The notes below the pieces were generated by a model that was given only the letters and a program-made list of their open reading frames with translations, had not been told where the DNA came from and ran no database searches. A stretch of 46,833 bases of DNA, from contig JAEUOD010000145.1 of the NCBI GenBank assembly GCA_016791065.1, forward strand, positions 1 through 46,833, read 5' to 3'. Shown one piece after another: positions 18,201-26,097 of the stretch. The position numbers and the translations under genes were made by a program. This stretch comes from Dechloromonas sp. Lineage in GTDB: Bacteria > Pseudomonadota > Gammaproteobacteria > Burkholderiales > Rhodocyclaceae. Numbering within the stretch: position 1 is the stretch's first letter; each line of letters begins with the position of its first letter.

Positions 18201-20715
18201 CACAGAGCGCATCGTGCGCGGTGTTGTCCACGTACCAGACGGGCACCCCGGCCAGGCGGCCGGAAGCCCAGCTCACCGTGCCGTCGCCCTCGGCGGTGGC
18301 GACGAATTCGAGCTGCTTGTGCTTGCCTTCGCGCCAGCCCTCGGCAGTGGCCAGCCGGTAATCGATCACGGTAGCCGGCTGGCAGCCGGCGACATAGATC
18401 ATGTGCTGCGGGTCGGGCGGCGCGTTGCGCAGCAGCTTCCAGGTCGCGGCTGCCTCCTGCAGCCGTTCCGCTTCGGCGGTCGGCCATTCGGCGCCGGTAT
18501 CGCGGCGCAGCGCCTGCCAGCGTTCGGCCTCGGCGAAATCGGGATCCTCCGGGGCGAAGGGCAGCAGTTCGAGCAGCCCGGCGTAGCGCGAAACCAGGCC
18601 GATGATCTGGTCGGTGTCCTGGGTGATATCGAGCAGGGCGAGCTTCGATTGCGTCGGGTTGAAGCCGGTCAGCCAGCGCACCGCCTCGTAGGAGCCGAGG
18701 TTGGGGGTGCCGAGCATCATGAAGCGGCTGTCCGGCAGGCGCGTGATGCGCTGCCAGAGCGCGCTGCCGCGCCCGCCATCGGCGATCATGGCACGCACGA
18801 CGAGGCCGCCCATCGAGTGGGCGACCAGGCGCAAGGGCTGGCCGCTGCGTTCGGCCTGGGCGACCAGCGGCTCGAGGGTCTGGGCCAGCCGGGCCGCCGC
18901 CTGGCGCACCGAATGGCGCCAGTCATAGGGAAAGATCTCGACCTGGTGGCTGCGCGCCAGGAATTCGACGAGCGGCCCGTAGAACTGGTCGACCAGGCCG
19001 ACCGGGACGATGCCCTCGCGGCCCATGCAGAGGCGCTTCAGGCCCCCCTTGAGCAGCGCCCAGTAATTGAGCCAGACGGTATCCTCATCGACCCGCAACT
19101 GGCTGCCCATGGTGCCCGGCAGCACGACGGCGATCGGCCGAGGCTTGCCGCCGCTGCGGCTGCGCGCCACGGCCTCCTGGCAACGCTGCCCGGCCTCGGC
19201 CGCAGCGGGTAGGGGCAGGAAGCCGCCGCTTTCGGCCTCGGCCCGGGTCAGCCCGGCCTTGATCCAGCGCACCGTCTGTTCGTTGCTGAAATAGCGGAAG
19301 TGATTGACCTTCGGCCCGGCATCGCGCCGGAAGCGGGCCCGGCCGGCCAGGCGCGGCAGGCCGCCGCTCATCGAGCCAGTGTCGACGACGAGGTCGTGCT
19401 CGTGGCGGTAGAACCAGTCGCTGGCCAGCACCTTGAGGGTGTTCCAGAGGCCGTCGCCGGCCTCGATGTCGCCGGCGATGACGCTCAGGTCGGCGCTCGT
19501 CTGCAGCTCCGGCGTGCCATTGAGCAGGCGGGTCAGCGCCGAGCCGGGCATCATCGCTTCCAGGCCAGGCAGGGTGCGCGGGTCGGTGCGTTCCTTGACC
19601 ACGGCGAGCATGAAATCCAGGCTGTCGGCGAAGAGCCCCTGGCCGGTCGCCGCAGTAACCAGGTAATCGAGTACCGAGAGCCAGCGGTCGAGCCGCCCGG
19701 AGGCCAGCGTCGTGCCGCGCGCCGGGCAGCCGACTCGGACGAAGCGGCCGACATGCAGTTTCTTCTTGCCGAACAGCTTGACCAGTTCGGCCAGGCGCTT
19801 GCGGTCGGCGGCGTAGGCGGCGTCGCGTTCCCTGGCCGCCTTGTCATCGAGCGGGACGAGGCCGAGTTGCGGCGCCAGCGTGCGGTCTGCCGCGAACAGG
19901 GTGTTCAGGTGATCGGCATCGAGCACCTCGCCGAGGTTGGCGCAGCCCGCGAGTGCGAGGACTTCGCCGACCAGCCCGCCGCGCGAATGCGTCAGCAGAT
20001 GCACTTCGGCGCCATCCGGCAGGCGTTTGGCCAGGGCCTGCGCGTTGTCGATCGGGCTTTCGCTGAGTGTCCGGTGCTCGTAGGCGAAAATCCGGTTGCC
20101 GTAGCGTTCGGCCAGGGCGGAACGCAGGCGGGCGCCTTCGCCGTTGCCGGCTTCCCATAGCTTGCCGAAACTGCCTTCGGTGCTGGAGGCGGTGCCGTGC
20201 AGCAGGATCAGCAGCGGCCCCTGGTCGGTCGGTAGGGGCTCGCTCTCGGCGACCGGCTTCAGGCGCAGCGCGCCCTCCGCGGTCAGGCGGTAGAGACCGG
20301 GCGGGTGGCCGCCGAGCAGTTTTTCTTCCAGATGCGTGCCGAGCAGGCTGGCCGTCTTGTCGACCACGTCCACGCCGAAGAAGTCGAGCACCCGGATCGC
20401 CAGCCCGGCGGCGCCGCGTGCCTTGCTGTTGCGGTGTCGGGGCTGCAGGCTGGTGAATTCCCAGGTTTCGCTGTCGGCCTCGCCGTCGCGGCGCAAGGGT
20501 GGCGTGCCGTATTCCCGGGCGAGGTCGTCGACCCGGCTCCACAGCACGAAACCGTTGGCCAGTTCGACGCGGACCACGCTGTCGCCCGGCAAGTCATGGG
20601 TTTCCCCGGCGCCGTCGCGGGCGCTGCCGGGATGCAGGCGCAGGCGGCCGGCCGGTCCGGCGCCGCGCGCTTCGGCACGGATGCCGCGGATCTTGAACAG
20701 GTGCTGTTCGGACAT
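15286..20715 (-). CDS. CHAT-domain protease fused to two lipase-like alpha/beta-hydrolase domains and helical repeats
   Basis: A 1809-residue cytosolic protein. Domains in order: a beta-rich N-terminal region; a first alpha/beta-hydrolase (LLILLHGTASS, elbow THSRGG with Ser near 243); a second, LCAT-like hydrolase (VVLPGTMGSQLRV, elbow AHSMGG with Ser near 634); a linker region of roughly 500 residues; a CHAT caspase-like protease domain with ILHLAGHGVHD (His near 1334) and ELVFVNCCHLG (Cys near 1380); and a C-terminal helical, TPR-like region of about 300 residues. All catalytic residues appear intact. CHAT proteases are known as effectors or activators in bacterial conflict and death systems. 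The ATG at 20715 has GGGAG eight bases upstream; the long open frame continuing upstream is out of the real start. It is the third gene of the operon. Confidence 0.88.
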   Translation of the reverse strand: MSEQHLFKIRGIRAEARGAGPAGRLRLHPGSARDGAGETHDLPGDSVVRVELANGFVLWSRVDDLAREYGTPPLRRDGEADSETWEFTSLQPRHRNSKARGAAGLAIRVLDFFGVDVVDKTASLLGTHLEEKLLGGHPPGLYRLTAEGALRLKPVAESEPLPTDQGPLLILLHGTASSTEGSFGKLWEAGNGEGARLRSALAERYGNRIFAYEHRTLSESPIDNAQALAKRLPDGAEVHLLTHSRGGLVGEVLALAGCANLGEVLDADHLNTLFAADRTLAPQLGLVPLDDKAARERDAAYAADRKRLAELVKLFGKKKLHVGRFVRVGCPARGTTLASGRLDRWLSVLDYLVTAATGQGLFADSLDFMLAVVKERTDPRTLPGLEAMMPGSALTRLLNGTPELQTSADLSVIAGDIEAGDGLWNTLKVLASDWFYRHEHDLVVDTGSMSGGLPRLAGRARFRRDAGPKVNHFRYFSNEQTVRWIKAGLTRAEAESGGFLPLPAAAEAGQRCQEAVARSRSGGKPRPIAVVLPGTMGSQLRVDEDTVWLNYWALLKGGLKRLCMGREGIVPVGLVDQFYGPLVEFLARSHQVEIFPYDWRHSVRQAAARLAQTLEPLVAQAERSGQPLRLVAHSMGGLVVRAMIADGGRGSALWQRITRLPDSRFMMLGTPNLGSYEAVRWLTGFNPTQSKLALLDITQDTDQIIGLVSRYAGLLELLPFAPEDPDFAEAERWQALRRDTGAEWPTAEAERLQEAAATWKLLRNAPPDPQHMIYVAGCQPATVIDYRLATAEGWREGKHKQLEFVATAEGDGTVSWASGRLAGVPVWYVDNTAHDALCAQPKAFPGYLDLLVHGRTTLLPAAPPARSREAGLEARFVLPPTAPADSIPAPEDVSAFSFSGAAPLEAAEQVRPVPVIEVAIRHGNLSYARHPVVVGHYQGDTVVSAEAALDRQLDGALTRRLDLGIYPGVVGSNTVVFNNAPGARPGGAIVVGLGQVGALSPGLLEDSVRAALLDYALRVLHWPDGRFGEAGRPRSAAVTCLLVGTGAGGLPVGDALEAILRAAACTNRRLAAEELDGRVLIDRLEFLELYEDVAIAAAEALGRILQNETLAGVLRWPARAVEAGQAGRRRVRFEQAPEWYQRLEIIEDAGRLRFVFPTDKARAEETLATGQIALADSFVQMASRDTGQNAEAAKTLFEMLLPLRLRELAPQQGNMVVMVDRHSARYPWELLENRWANGERPPAVGAGFIRQFRTMDYRQRPVHGLAHTALVIGCPDLGNSEAFCDLPGAREEASRVAEQLSAADYDVTDCIDQAATPILEALHKDSWRILHLAGHGVHDYRPTRPGAKPVSGMVIGPDSFLTPGDIAQMRFVPELVFVNCCHLGRIDGAREFDRLGLAANLGEEFIRMGVRAVIAAGWAVDDRAGQAFAATFYRGMLAGEALGEAVRAAREEIWSRFPDVNTWGAYQCYGDPDFRFHREGGAPRASHPPFATPHELVAELENLAADLRAGGSSEGGERIARRLERIPPSQSANWLARADVGAALGLAWGEARNWPEAIRCLEQALTAEKGECSMRALEQYANYRIRLAAERWRDSRSLPASKREAARSAQVECIETAILDLDTLCRRAPTVERLNLLGSAYKRLAVVEDDERRRQEALVNMAHHYRLAFERKRDAYAFTNWAAAVLLASDDGGETAPDSAGLLAEIDLLQREVTKRNGEDPNFWDGASLADLALTRLLAAGGSPPRPRGTAQADGLAGVIAAYRAAIGHAASPREQATLAEHIGFLLDLWPARDKPTRRILESIRESLQ

Positions 20716-20755
20716 GGAGGCATCTCCCTGTGGGTTGTTCGGATCGGTCGTGCGC

Positions 20756-21589
20756 TTATTCGAGAACCTTGCCCTTACGTGCCCCCTCGCTGCCGACGAT
20801 CTGCGGTGCCTGCGGGTAGCTTGCCGAAGGCAGGTACTTGACGATGGCCTTGTGCCACTCGGCGTAGGTGGCGCCGGGCTTGAGGCGAGCCAGGGCCTTG
20901 AGGGCGTAATAGGTGAAGGCGCCGTTGTAGCGGCCGTTGATACGGGCGTCGTAGCTGAAATTGTTGGGGCCTTCCTTGCAGCCGGAGAGCAACAGGTCGC
21001 CCAGGTTGTTGGAATAGGCACCAAGCAGCGGCGAACTGCCGCTCGGCCCGACCATGGTGGTCGCCGTGGCGCCGGCGCGATCCTTCGGCAGCAGCTTGGT
21101 CGGCAGCCAGTTGCCCATGGGCATGAAGCGCGGCCGGGTGTCGGCGTCCTTCTCGGCCTTGGCGGCGCGGGTCACGGTGCCCGAGTGACAGCTGTCGGAA
21201 ATCAGCACGATGCGCACGCCGGCCTTGCGGCTGGCAAACAGGGCCTTGATCTCGTCGTCGGTCAGCGCCTCGCCCTTGGTCTGCAGGTCGTAGGGGCAGA
21301 GCGCCTCGTCGAGGCCGTCGGCCTCGTCGCCGTCCTCGTCGGGCTGGTAGGTGCCGTGGCCGGAAAAGGTGATGACCAGGGTGTCGCCCTTGGCCGCCTT
21401 GCCGATCAGGTCGCCCATCGCCTGCACCATGGCGGCCTTGGTCGCCTGGTCGTCGAGCAGCTTGGCGACCTTGAAGCCGCGCCCGGCGAGCACGCCGGCC
21501 CAGTCGTTGGCGTCATTGACGCAGCCCTGCAGGTCCATGTGGGTGCCGGGGTAATTGTTGATGCCGATGCACAGTGCCTTCTTCGCCAT
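20756..21589 (-). CDS. Caspase-family protease (peptidase C14, metacaspase-like)
   Basis: The 277-residue protein starts with the typical caspase p20 strand KALCIGINNYPG and has the catalytic dyad TFSGHGTYQ (His78) and LISDSCHSGT (Cys134), followed by a p10-like part ending in APQIVGSEG. Acidic residues around DEDGDEADGLDEAL resemble the substrate-pocket/calcium region of metacaspases; Arg/Lys specificity is expected from family knowledge. There is no prodomain or added effector domain, so control must come from partners. The start has GGAG about eight bases upstream. It sits 40 bases before the CHAT gene and 55 bases after the SLOG-like gene on one transcript, so two caspase-fold proteases are made together. 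Confidence 0.92.
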   Translation of the reverse strand: MAKKALCIGINNYPGTHMDLQGCVNDANDWAGVLAGRGFKVAKLLDDQATKAAMVQAMGDLIGKAAKGDTLVITFSGHGTYQPDEDGDEADGLDEALCPYDLQTKGEALTDDEIKALFASRKAGVRIVLISDSCHSGTVTRAAKAEKDADTRPRFMPMGNWLPTKLLPKDRAGATATTMVGPSGSSPLLGAYSNNLGDLLLSGCKEGPNNFSYDARINGRYNGAFTYYALKALARLKPGATYAEWHKAIVKYLPSASYPQAPQIVGSEGARKGKVLE

Positions 21590-21644
21590 GATGTCTCTCC
21601 GGTGGTGTTGCGGTGATCGATGCGGGCTGCGGGGCGCGGTCGGG

Positions 21645-22232
21645 TCAGAGCTGGCGGGTGTCGATCCAGTCGATCCGACCGCCCCGTCGTCGGACCGCGT
21701 CCACCATGTCGGCCGTGCCGCCGTCGCCATCGCCGTCCTCGCCGTCCCACAGGCAGATCAGATGCAGGCGCTCGATGCCCCAGGCCAGGGCACGTTCGAG
21801 CAGGCGCTGGTTGCAGGCGGCGTAGGGGTTGCCGGTCGTCGGTCGCAGGATGCCGGGTGGCTCGCCGAGGCGGTCGCGCACGGTCAGATAGCGCGCCCGC
21901 CAGCTTTCGCCGTCACAGCAGGGCAGGATCGAGGTCGCGATGAAGTCGTTCTCGGGCAGCGGCAGTAGCAGGCGGAGGTCCACGCCGCGCGCCAGGCAGG
22001 CCTCGGCGAAGAGCAGGTCGCCGCCGGCCGCACCCTGCGCGAAGGCGATGTCCTGCGGGCCGGCATCCAGCCCGGCCAAGGTTTCGGCGATGCGGCTGGC
22101 GGCGGCTGCGGCCTTCGCGGCCGGGAAGCGGGGCAGGGGGCGGTCGGGGCGGTCGATCATGTGGCCGGAAAAAAGCAGGGCCTTCTCCGGCTGGCGGGCG
22201 AATGCGTTGCTAGCGCTGCGCTGCTGATCCAT
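21645..22232 (-). CDS. SLOG-like Rossmann-fold protein, first gene of the caspase/CHAT operon
   Basis: A 195-residue cytosolic protein. Landmarks are LLFSGHMIDRPDR (residues 19-31), a helix, then FAQGAAGGDLLFAEACLARG (64-83) and LRLLLPLPENDFI. This order, with the GxxGGD loop, matches Rossmann-like proteins that I associate with the SLOG/LOG superfamily and with fusions to cyclase and TRAF-binding-type proteins; members are proposed to bind or process nucleotide signals. Residues 160-195 are acidic and may be disordered. As the first gene next to the shared control region it could be the sensor of the operon, but that is inference; the family call itself is moderate. Confidence 0.68.
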   Translation of the reverse strand: MDQQRSASNAFARQPEKALLFSGHMIDRPDRPLPRFPAAKAAAAASRIAETLAGLDAGPQDIAFAQGAAGGDLLFAEACLARGVDLRLLLPLPENDFIATSILPCCDGESWRARYLTVRDRLGEPPGILRPTTGNPYAACNQRLLERALAWGIERLHLICLWDGEDGDGDGGTADMVDAVRRRGGRIDWIDTRQL

Positions 22233-22523
22233 GTCGGCCCCTCTGTTGGCCTGCGTCGTTGTCAGCCCGGGGGCGGCTTTGCCCAGGACACTTTGTTACC
22301 TGATCTTAGTTCCAGTCGGCATTTTCGCCAGTCATGAACAACCGGCTGGCCCCATTTCGCTCGCCGCTGTCGTCATTTCATTAGCGTTTTTGCATGTTGA
22401 AAAATGTCGATGACAAATTTTAGCAACTGTGATTTACTAATTTGCAATTAATTACGAAAAAGTGGTATAGGCCATATGGTCTATGCCGAGGCAGCCCCGG
22501 CTGCGCCTCACAGAGACGAGTTC
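22233..22523. promoter_or_regulatory. Shared divergent control region of the caspase/CHAT and eCIS operons
   Basis: About 290 bases without a convincing gene separate the two opposed operons. The right half (22360-22475) is strikingly AT-rich compared with the surroundings. A candidate sigma-70-type promoter for the eCIS operon is TTGCAA at 22442-22447, 18 bases, then TATAGG at 22466-22471 (each four of six to consensus). The frame continues from an ATG at 22476, but conserved DUF4255 sequence starts at 22524, so 22476-22523 is more likely leader. No operator is recognised. Confidence 0.4.
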
Positions 22524-23096
22524 ATGCTGGATGTCGCGTTAGCGTTCCTGGCGGATGAGTTCAATGCCTATCTCCTGCGGAGAACGGGCTCTCTGGCCGT
22601 GGGCAAGATGGAAATCGGGGCGCTGCTCGACGACACCGGCAAGCTGGCGATCAACAAGGGCACGGTCCGCCTTTGCATCATCAATATCGAGGAAGAACGC
22701 GCGACGCGCGCCCAGTTGCCCGAGCGCATCCTGGTCGACGGCCGCGAAATGACCCTGCCGCCCGAACTGCGCCTCAACCTGACCGTGCTTGCGGCGGCCG
22801 ACATGACCGGTTACGACACCACGCTCAAGGGCTTGTCGCAGGTGCTGGCCTTCTTCCAGTCGCATCCGGTGTTCACCGTCGACGACTACCCCGGGCTCGA
22901 CCCGCGCCTCGGCCAGCTCAGCGTCGAGATGTTCAGTGCCAGCCACGAAACGCTCAACCAGATCTGGGCCTGCCTCGGCGCCAAGTACCTGCCCTCGGTG
23001 CTCTACAAGGTCCGCCTGGTCAGCATCCAGGACCGCGAGCCGGAGCGCTTCGGTGCGCCGATCACCGACATCGCCATCGACCTGCACGACAAATGA
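22524..23096 (+). CDS. eCIS cap/terminator protein, DUF4255 (Pvc16/Afp16-like)
   Basis: Structural protein expected at the distal end of the contractile particle, where Afp16-type proteins terminate tube and sheath. The 190-residue product starts MLDVALAFLADEFNAYL, the normal opening of DUF4255 (Pvc16 N-terminal domain), and continues through CIINIEEERATR and LNLTVLAAADMTGYDTTLK, with the conserved end VSIQDREPERFGAPITDI. I choose the ATG at 22524 over the in-frame ATG at 22476 from this family start; AGAGACGAG lies upstream. It is the first gene of the operon, whereas in Pvc/Afp clusters the homolog is near the end. The stop overlaps the next start as ATGA. Confidence 0.9.
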   Translation: MLDVALAFLADEFNAYLLRRTGSLAVGKMEIGALLDDTGKLAINKGTVRLCIINIEEERATRAQLPERILVDGREMTLPPELRLNLTVLAAADMTGYDTTLKGLSQVLAFFQSHPVFTVDDYPGLDPRLGQLSVEMFSASHETLNQIWACLGAKYLPSVLYKVRLVSIQDREPERFGAPITDIAIDLHDK

Positions 23097-24091
23097 AGCT
23101 GGCCTACCGCCCTCTCTTTTCGGTCGAGGTGTCCCACGACTATTACCGCGGAGCCTGCGGCGACATCGGCTTCGTCGTGCCGGCGGCGAGCGAACAGGCG
23201 TTGCGCGCGTCGCGCATCCAGCTTCGGGTGCGCGACGGCCGCCTGATCGCCCTTTACGAAGTCGCTGAGGGCGGCGCGCCGGTAGCCCCGGTTTCCGGCC
23301 AGACCCTTCTCGTCGGCCTGGCGCCGCGCCATCCGCATTTCGCCAATTTCACGGCACTGGTCGTCGCCGGCGGCCTGCCGCTCTATGCCAATCCGGGCGG
23401 TACGGCGTCCCTGGCGCCGCCCGTCGCCGCCACCTTCCTGCCTGACACCCTGCGCGTCATGCCGAGCCTGGCGACGCGCCCGCTCGACCTGAGCCTGCGG
23501 CGCGGCAGCGAGACCATCGCTGCACAAACGCTCGCAGCAGGCGCCGACGAAGCGCTGTTCGCCGCCGCCGGCTGGCCGGCGGGCCTCTACACGCTGCGTG
23601 AAACCGACGGCGTCGACACCCGCGACCGTACCCTGCTGCGCGAACCGGAGCTGGCCGCCGAGCCGCTCTGGGGCGCCCTGGCGATCACGCTCGATCCCGC
23701 CTTCCACGCCAATCCGCCGGCCTTCGCGATCAGCCTGACGGCGCGCCAGGAAGTCCTCAAGTACTACGTCGTCGCCCGCAACTACGGTGCCGCTGAGTTC
23801 GGCCAGCTCAACGTCGCCGATGCCGGGGCGGCCGACGATGGTCGCCCGGTCGTGCCCTTCGAGCGCATCGCCGCCGCCGATTTCGCGCCCGCCGATCTGC
23901 CGCCCGACCTGCTCGGCGATGCCAGCGCGCGCATCGCCCTCTTCCAGTCGACCGCCGCGGTCCCCCGGCGCGATCGGGGCTACCGCAAGCTCCAGTTGCG
24001 CCGCAACGCCGAAGTGCTCGTCAAACATCTGCCGCAAGCGGGGCCGGATCGCCCGCAGGCGCAGTTCATCGTCCACCTGTCGAAACCGTAA
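23093..24091 (+). CDS. eCIS-associated protein of unknown function
   Basis: The 332-residue product begins MKLAYRPLFSVEVSHDYYRG, has a small beta-rich N-terminal domain (LRVRDGRLIALYEV), a middle with NFTALVVAGGLPLYANPGG, and a C-terminal domain near LKYYVVARNYGAAEFGQLNV. Similar proteins, from memory, sit between the DUF4255 and sheath genes in other eCIS clusters, but no function is known to me. There is no signal peptide or membrane helix. It may assist assembly of the cap or sheath (inference from position). It is translationally coupled to the DUF4255 gene and ends 13 bases before the sheath gene. The long frame in which it lies starts within the previous gene and should not be used. Confidence 0.72.
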   Translation: MKLAYRPLFSVEVSHDYYRGACGDIGFVVPAASEQALRASRIQLRVRDGRLIALYEVAEGGAPVAPVSGQTLLVGLAPRHPHFANFTALVVAGGLPLYANPGGTASLAPPVAATFLPDTLRVMPSLATRPLDLSLRRGSETIAAQTLAAGADEALFAAAGWPAGLYTLRETDGVDTRDRTLLREPELAAEPLWGALAITLDPAFHANPPAFAISLTARQEVLKYYVVARNYGAAEFGQLNVADAGAADDGRPVVPFERIAAADFAPADLPPDLLGDASARIALFQSTAAVPRRDRGYRKLQLRRNAEVLVKHLPQAGPDRPQAQFIVHLSKP

Positions 24092-24104
24092 AGGGGGTCA
24101 GCCC

Positions 24105-26066
24105 ATGCCAACCTATCGCACGCCCGATGTCTATATCGAGGAAATCTCCGTCTTTCCCCCGTCGGTGGCCGAAGTCGAGACCGCCATCCCGGCTTTCATC
24201 GGCTACACCGCGAAAGCCGACCAGATCACGGCCGGCGACCTGGTGGGCACGCCCAAGCGCATCAAGTCGCTGCTCGAGTTCGAGGCCCATTACGGGCAGG
24301 GGCCGCGCTACGCCGTCAGCGCTGTGAGCATCGACGACGCCGGCAATTTCCTCACCGCCGACATCGCCAACAGCTACCTGCTTTACGATAGCCTGAGACT
24401 TTTCTTCGACAACGGTGGCGGCGACTGCTACATCGTCTCGGTCGGTTCCTATGGCACGGTGGCGCCCTATGTCGACCGCGACACCCTCAAGAACGGCGTC
24501 AAGGCCGTGGCCAAGACCGACGAGCCGACCATCCTGCTCTTCCCCGATGCCGCCATGCTCAGCGCCGACGACCTCGCCATCGTGCAGCAGGAAGCGCTCA
24601 AGCAATGCGGCGAACTCAAGGATCGCGTCGCCGTCCTCGACACCATCCTTACCGACCCGCTCGGCGCCACCTTCCGCGATCGCATCGGCATCAACAACCT
24701 GAAATACGGTGCCGCCTACACGCCGTGGCTCAAGCTCAACTACAGCAAGAATGTCGGCTACGCCGACGTCAAGGGGGTGGTGACCCGGGGCGGAGTCGCC
24801 GTCGCGCTCAAGGATCTGACCACCGAGAAGCGCATCCTCGATACACTGGCCGCGCTTGATGCCGTGATCGCCGATGCCGCGACGCTCGATACCCGCATCG
24901 CCACCCTGCAGGACGCGGGACTTTCGGTGGCCGGCACCTTCGCCGCCCGCATCGCCACCTACAAGGCGGGCAAGACGGCAGCCAACGCGCAGGCCCTGTT
25001 CAACCACGTCTATTCGATCGCCCGCCTGGCCAACGGACTGGTCGCCGGCACGCCGCTGACCAGCGCCGACCTGGTCGGCGACGGCACGCCGGAAAAGACC
25101 GGCGACATCAATACCCTGATCGCCGGCAATCTGGTGCCGGTCTTCAGCGAACTGATCGCCCTCGAAAAGGAACTGGCCGCCGCGGCCGCCACATATACCG
25201 TGCAGTGGAGCCTCAACACGCCGCCGACGACGGCGGTCTGGGCCGGCATCTTCGTCGAGGCCAGCGGCCCGGCGGCGAGCGCCGGCAACATCCCGGCCGC
25301 CGGCGCCCTGGCCGGCAAGCTCGACGCCGCCTTGCCCGGTTTGCAGAAAGCCTTCTCGGCGGCGACCGGGGCGCTATCCGCTATCGTCGCCGCCGCCGGC
25401 AATTACCGCACGATGTACGAGCAGAGCCTCTACGACAACTTCCTGCCCTATCGCAACATCATCCGCGGCATCAGCAACACGCTGACCGTCTGCCCGCCCT
25501 CGGGCGCCATCGCCGGCATCTACGCCCTGGTCGACGGTCAGCGCGGCGTCTGGAAGGCACCGGCCAACGTCAGCCTCAATGGTGTCGTCGGGCCGACCAC
25601 GTCCTTCACCAGCAGCGAAACCGACGCCCTCAACGTCGATGCCACGGCCGGCAAGTCGATCAACGCCATCCGCGCCTTCGCCGGCAAAGGCACCCTGGTC
25701 TGGGGCGCCCGCACCCTGGCCGGCAACGACAACGAGTGGCGCTACGTCTCGGTGCGCCGCTTCTTCAACATGGTCGAGGAGTCGATCAAGAAGTCCACCT
25801 ACTGGGCGGTCTTCGAGCCCAACGACGCCAATACCTGGGTCAAGGTGCGCGGCATGATCGAGAACTACCTGACGCAGAAATGGCGCGAAGGCGCGCTCGC
25901 CGGGGCGACCACCAAGGACGCCTTCTTCGTGCGCTGCGCCCTCGGCGTCACGATGAATGCCCAGGACATCCTCGAAGGGCGCCTCAACGTCGAGGTCGGC
26001 ATGGCCGTCGTCCGGCCGGCCGAATTCATCATCCTGAAGTTCTCCCACAAGCTGCAGACCTCCTGA
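24105..26066 (+). CDS. eCIS contractile sheath protein
   Basis: Forms the contractile outer tube whose shortening drives the inner tube into the target. The 653-residue protein starts MPTYRTPDVYIEEISVFPPS, the usual sheath arm, with the core fold IPAFIGYTAKAD and NSYLLYDSLRLFFDNGGGDCY. The C-terminal sheath domain has LNVDATAGKSINAIRAFAGKG, RTLAGNDNEWRYVSVRRFFN and ILEGRLNVEVGMAVVRP. Residues about 224-432 are an Ala- and Thr-rich, mostly helical insertion that makes it much longer than common sheaths (350-500 residues). It is the only sheath gene; Afp has three. AAGGGGG lies upstream of the ATG at 24105; the longer frame beginning in the previous gene is a shadow. Confidence 0.95.
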   Translation: MPTYRTPDVYIEEISVFPPSVAEVETAIPAFIGYTAKADQITAGDLVGTPKRIKSLLEFEAHYGQGPRYAVSAVSIDDAGNFLTADIANSYLLYDSLRLFFDNGGGDCYIVSVGSYGTVAPYVDRDTLKNGVKAVAKTDEPTILLFPDAAMLSADDLAIVQQEALKQCGELKDRVAVLDTILTDPLGATFRDRIGINNLKYGAAYTPWLKLNYSKNVGYADVKGVVTRGGVAVALKDLTTEKRILDTLAALDAVIADAATLDTRIATLQDAGLSVAGTFAARIATYKAGKTAANAQALFNHVYSIARLANGLVAGTPLTSADLVGDGTPEKTGDINTLIAGNLVPVFSELIALEKELAAAAATYTVQWSLNTPPTTAVWAGIFVEASGPAASAGNIPAAGALAGKLDAALPGLQKAFSAATGALSAIVAAAGNYRTMYEQSLYDNFLPYRNIIRGISNTLTVCPPSGAIAGIYALVDGQRGVWKAPANVSLNGVVGPTTSFTSSETDALNVDATAGKSINAIRAFAGKGTLVWGARTLAGNDNEWRYVSVRRFFNMVEESIKKSTYWAVFEPNDANTWVKVRGMIENYLTQKWREGALAGATTKDAFFVRCALGVTMNAQDILEGRLNVEVGMAVVRPAEFIILKFSHKLQTS

Positions 26067-26097
26067 TCTGCCCACCTGAACCGAGAGGAGCAAAGCC

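Noticed and set aside
15211-19212. 1333-codon plus-strand open frame opposite the CHAT gene
   Set aside because: It is a GC-rich shadow of the CHAT gene: no known motif, Arg/Gly/Ala-rich low-complexity product, and the opposite strand has intact catalytic motifs.
22476-22523. Upstream ATG extending the DUF4255 protein by 16 residues
   Set aside because: The extension is not family-like, and the candidate promoter box lies too close; the conserved start is at 22524.
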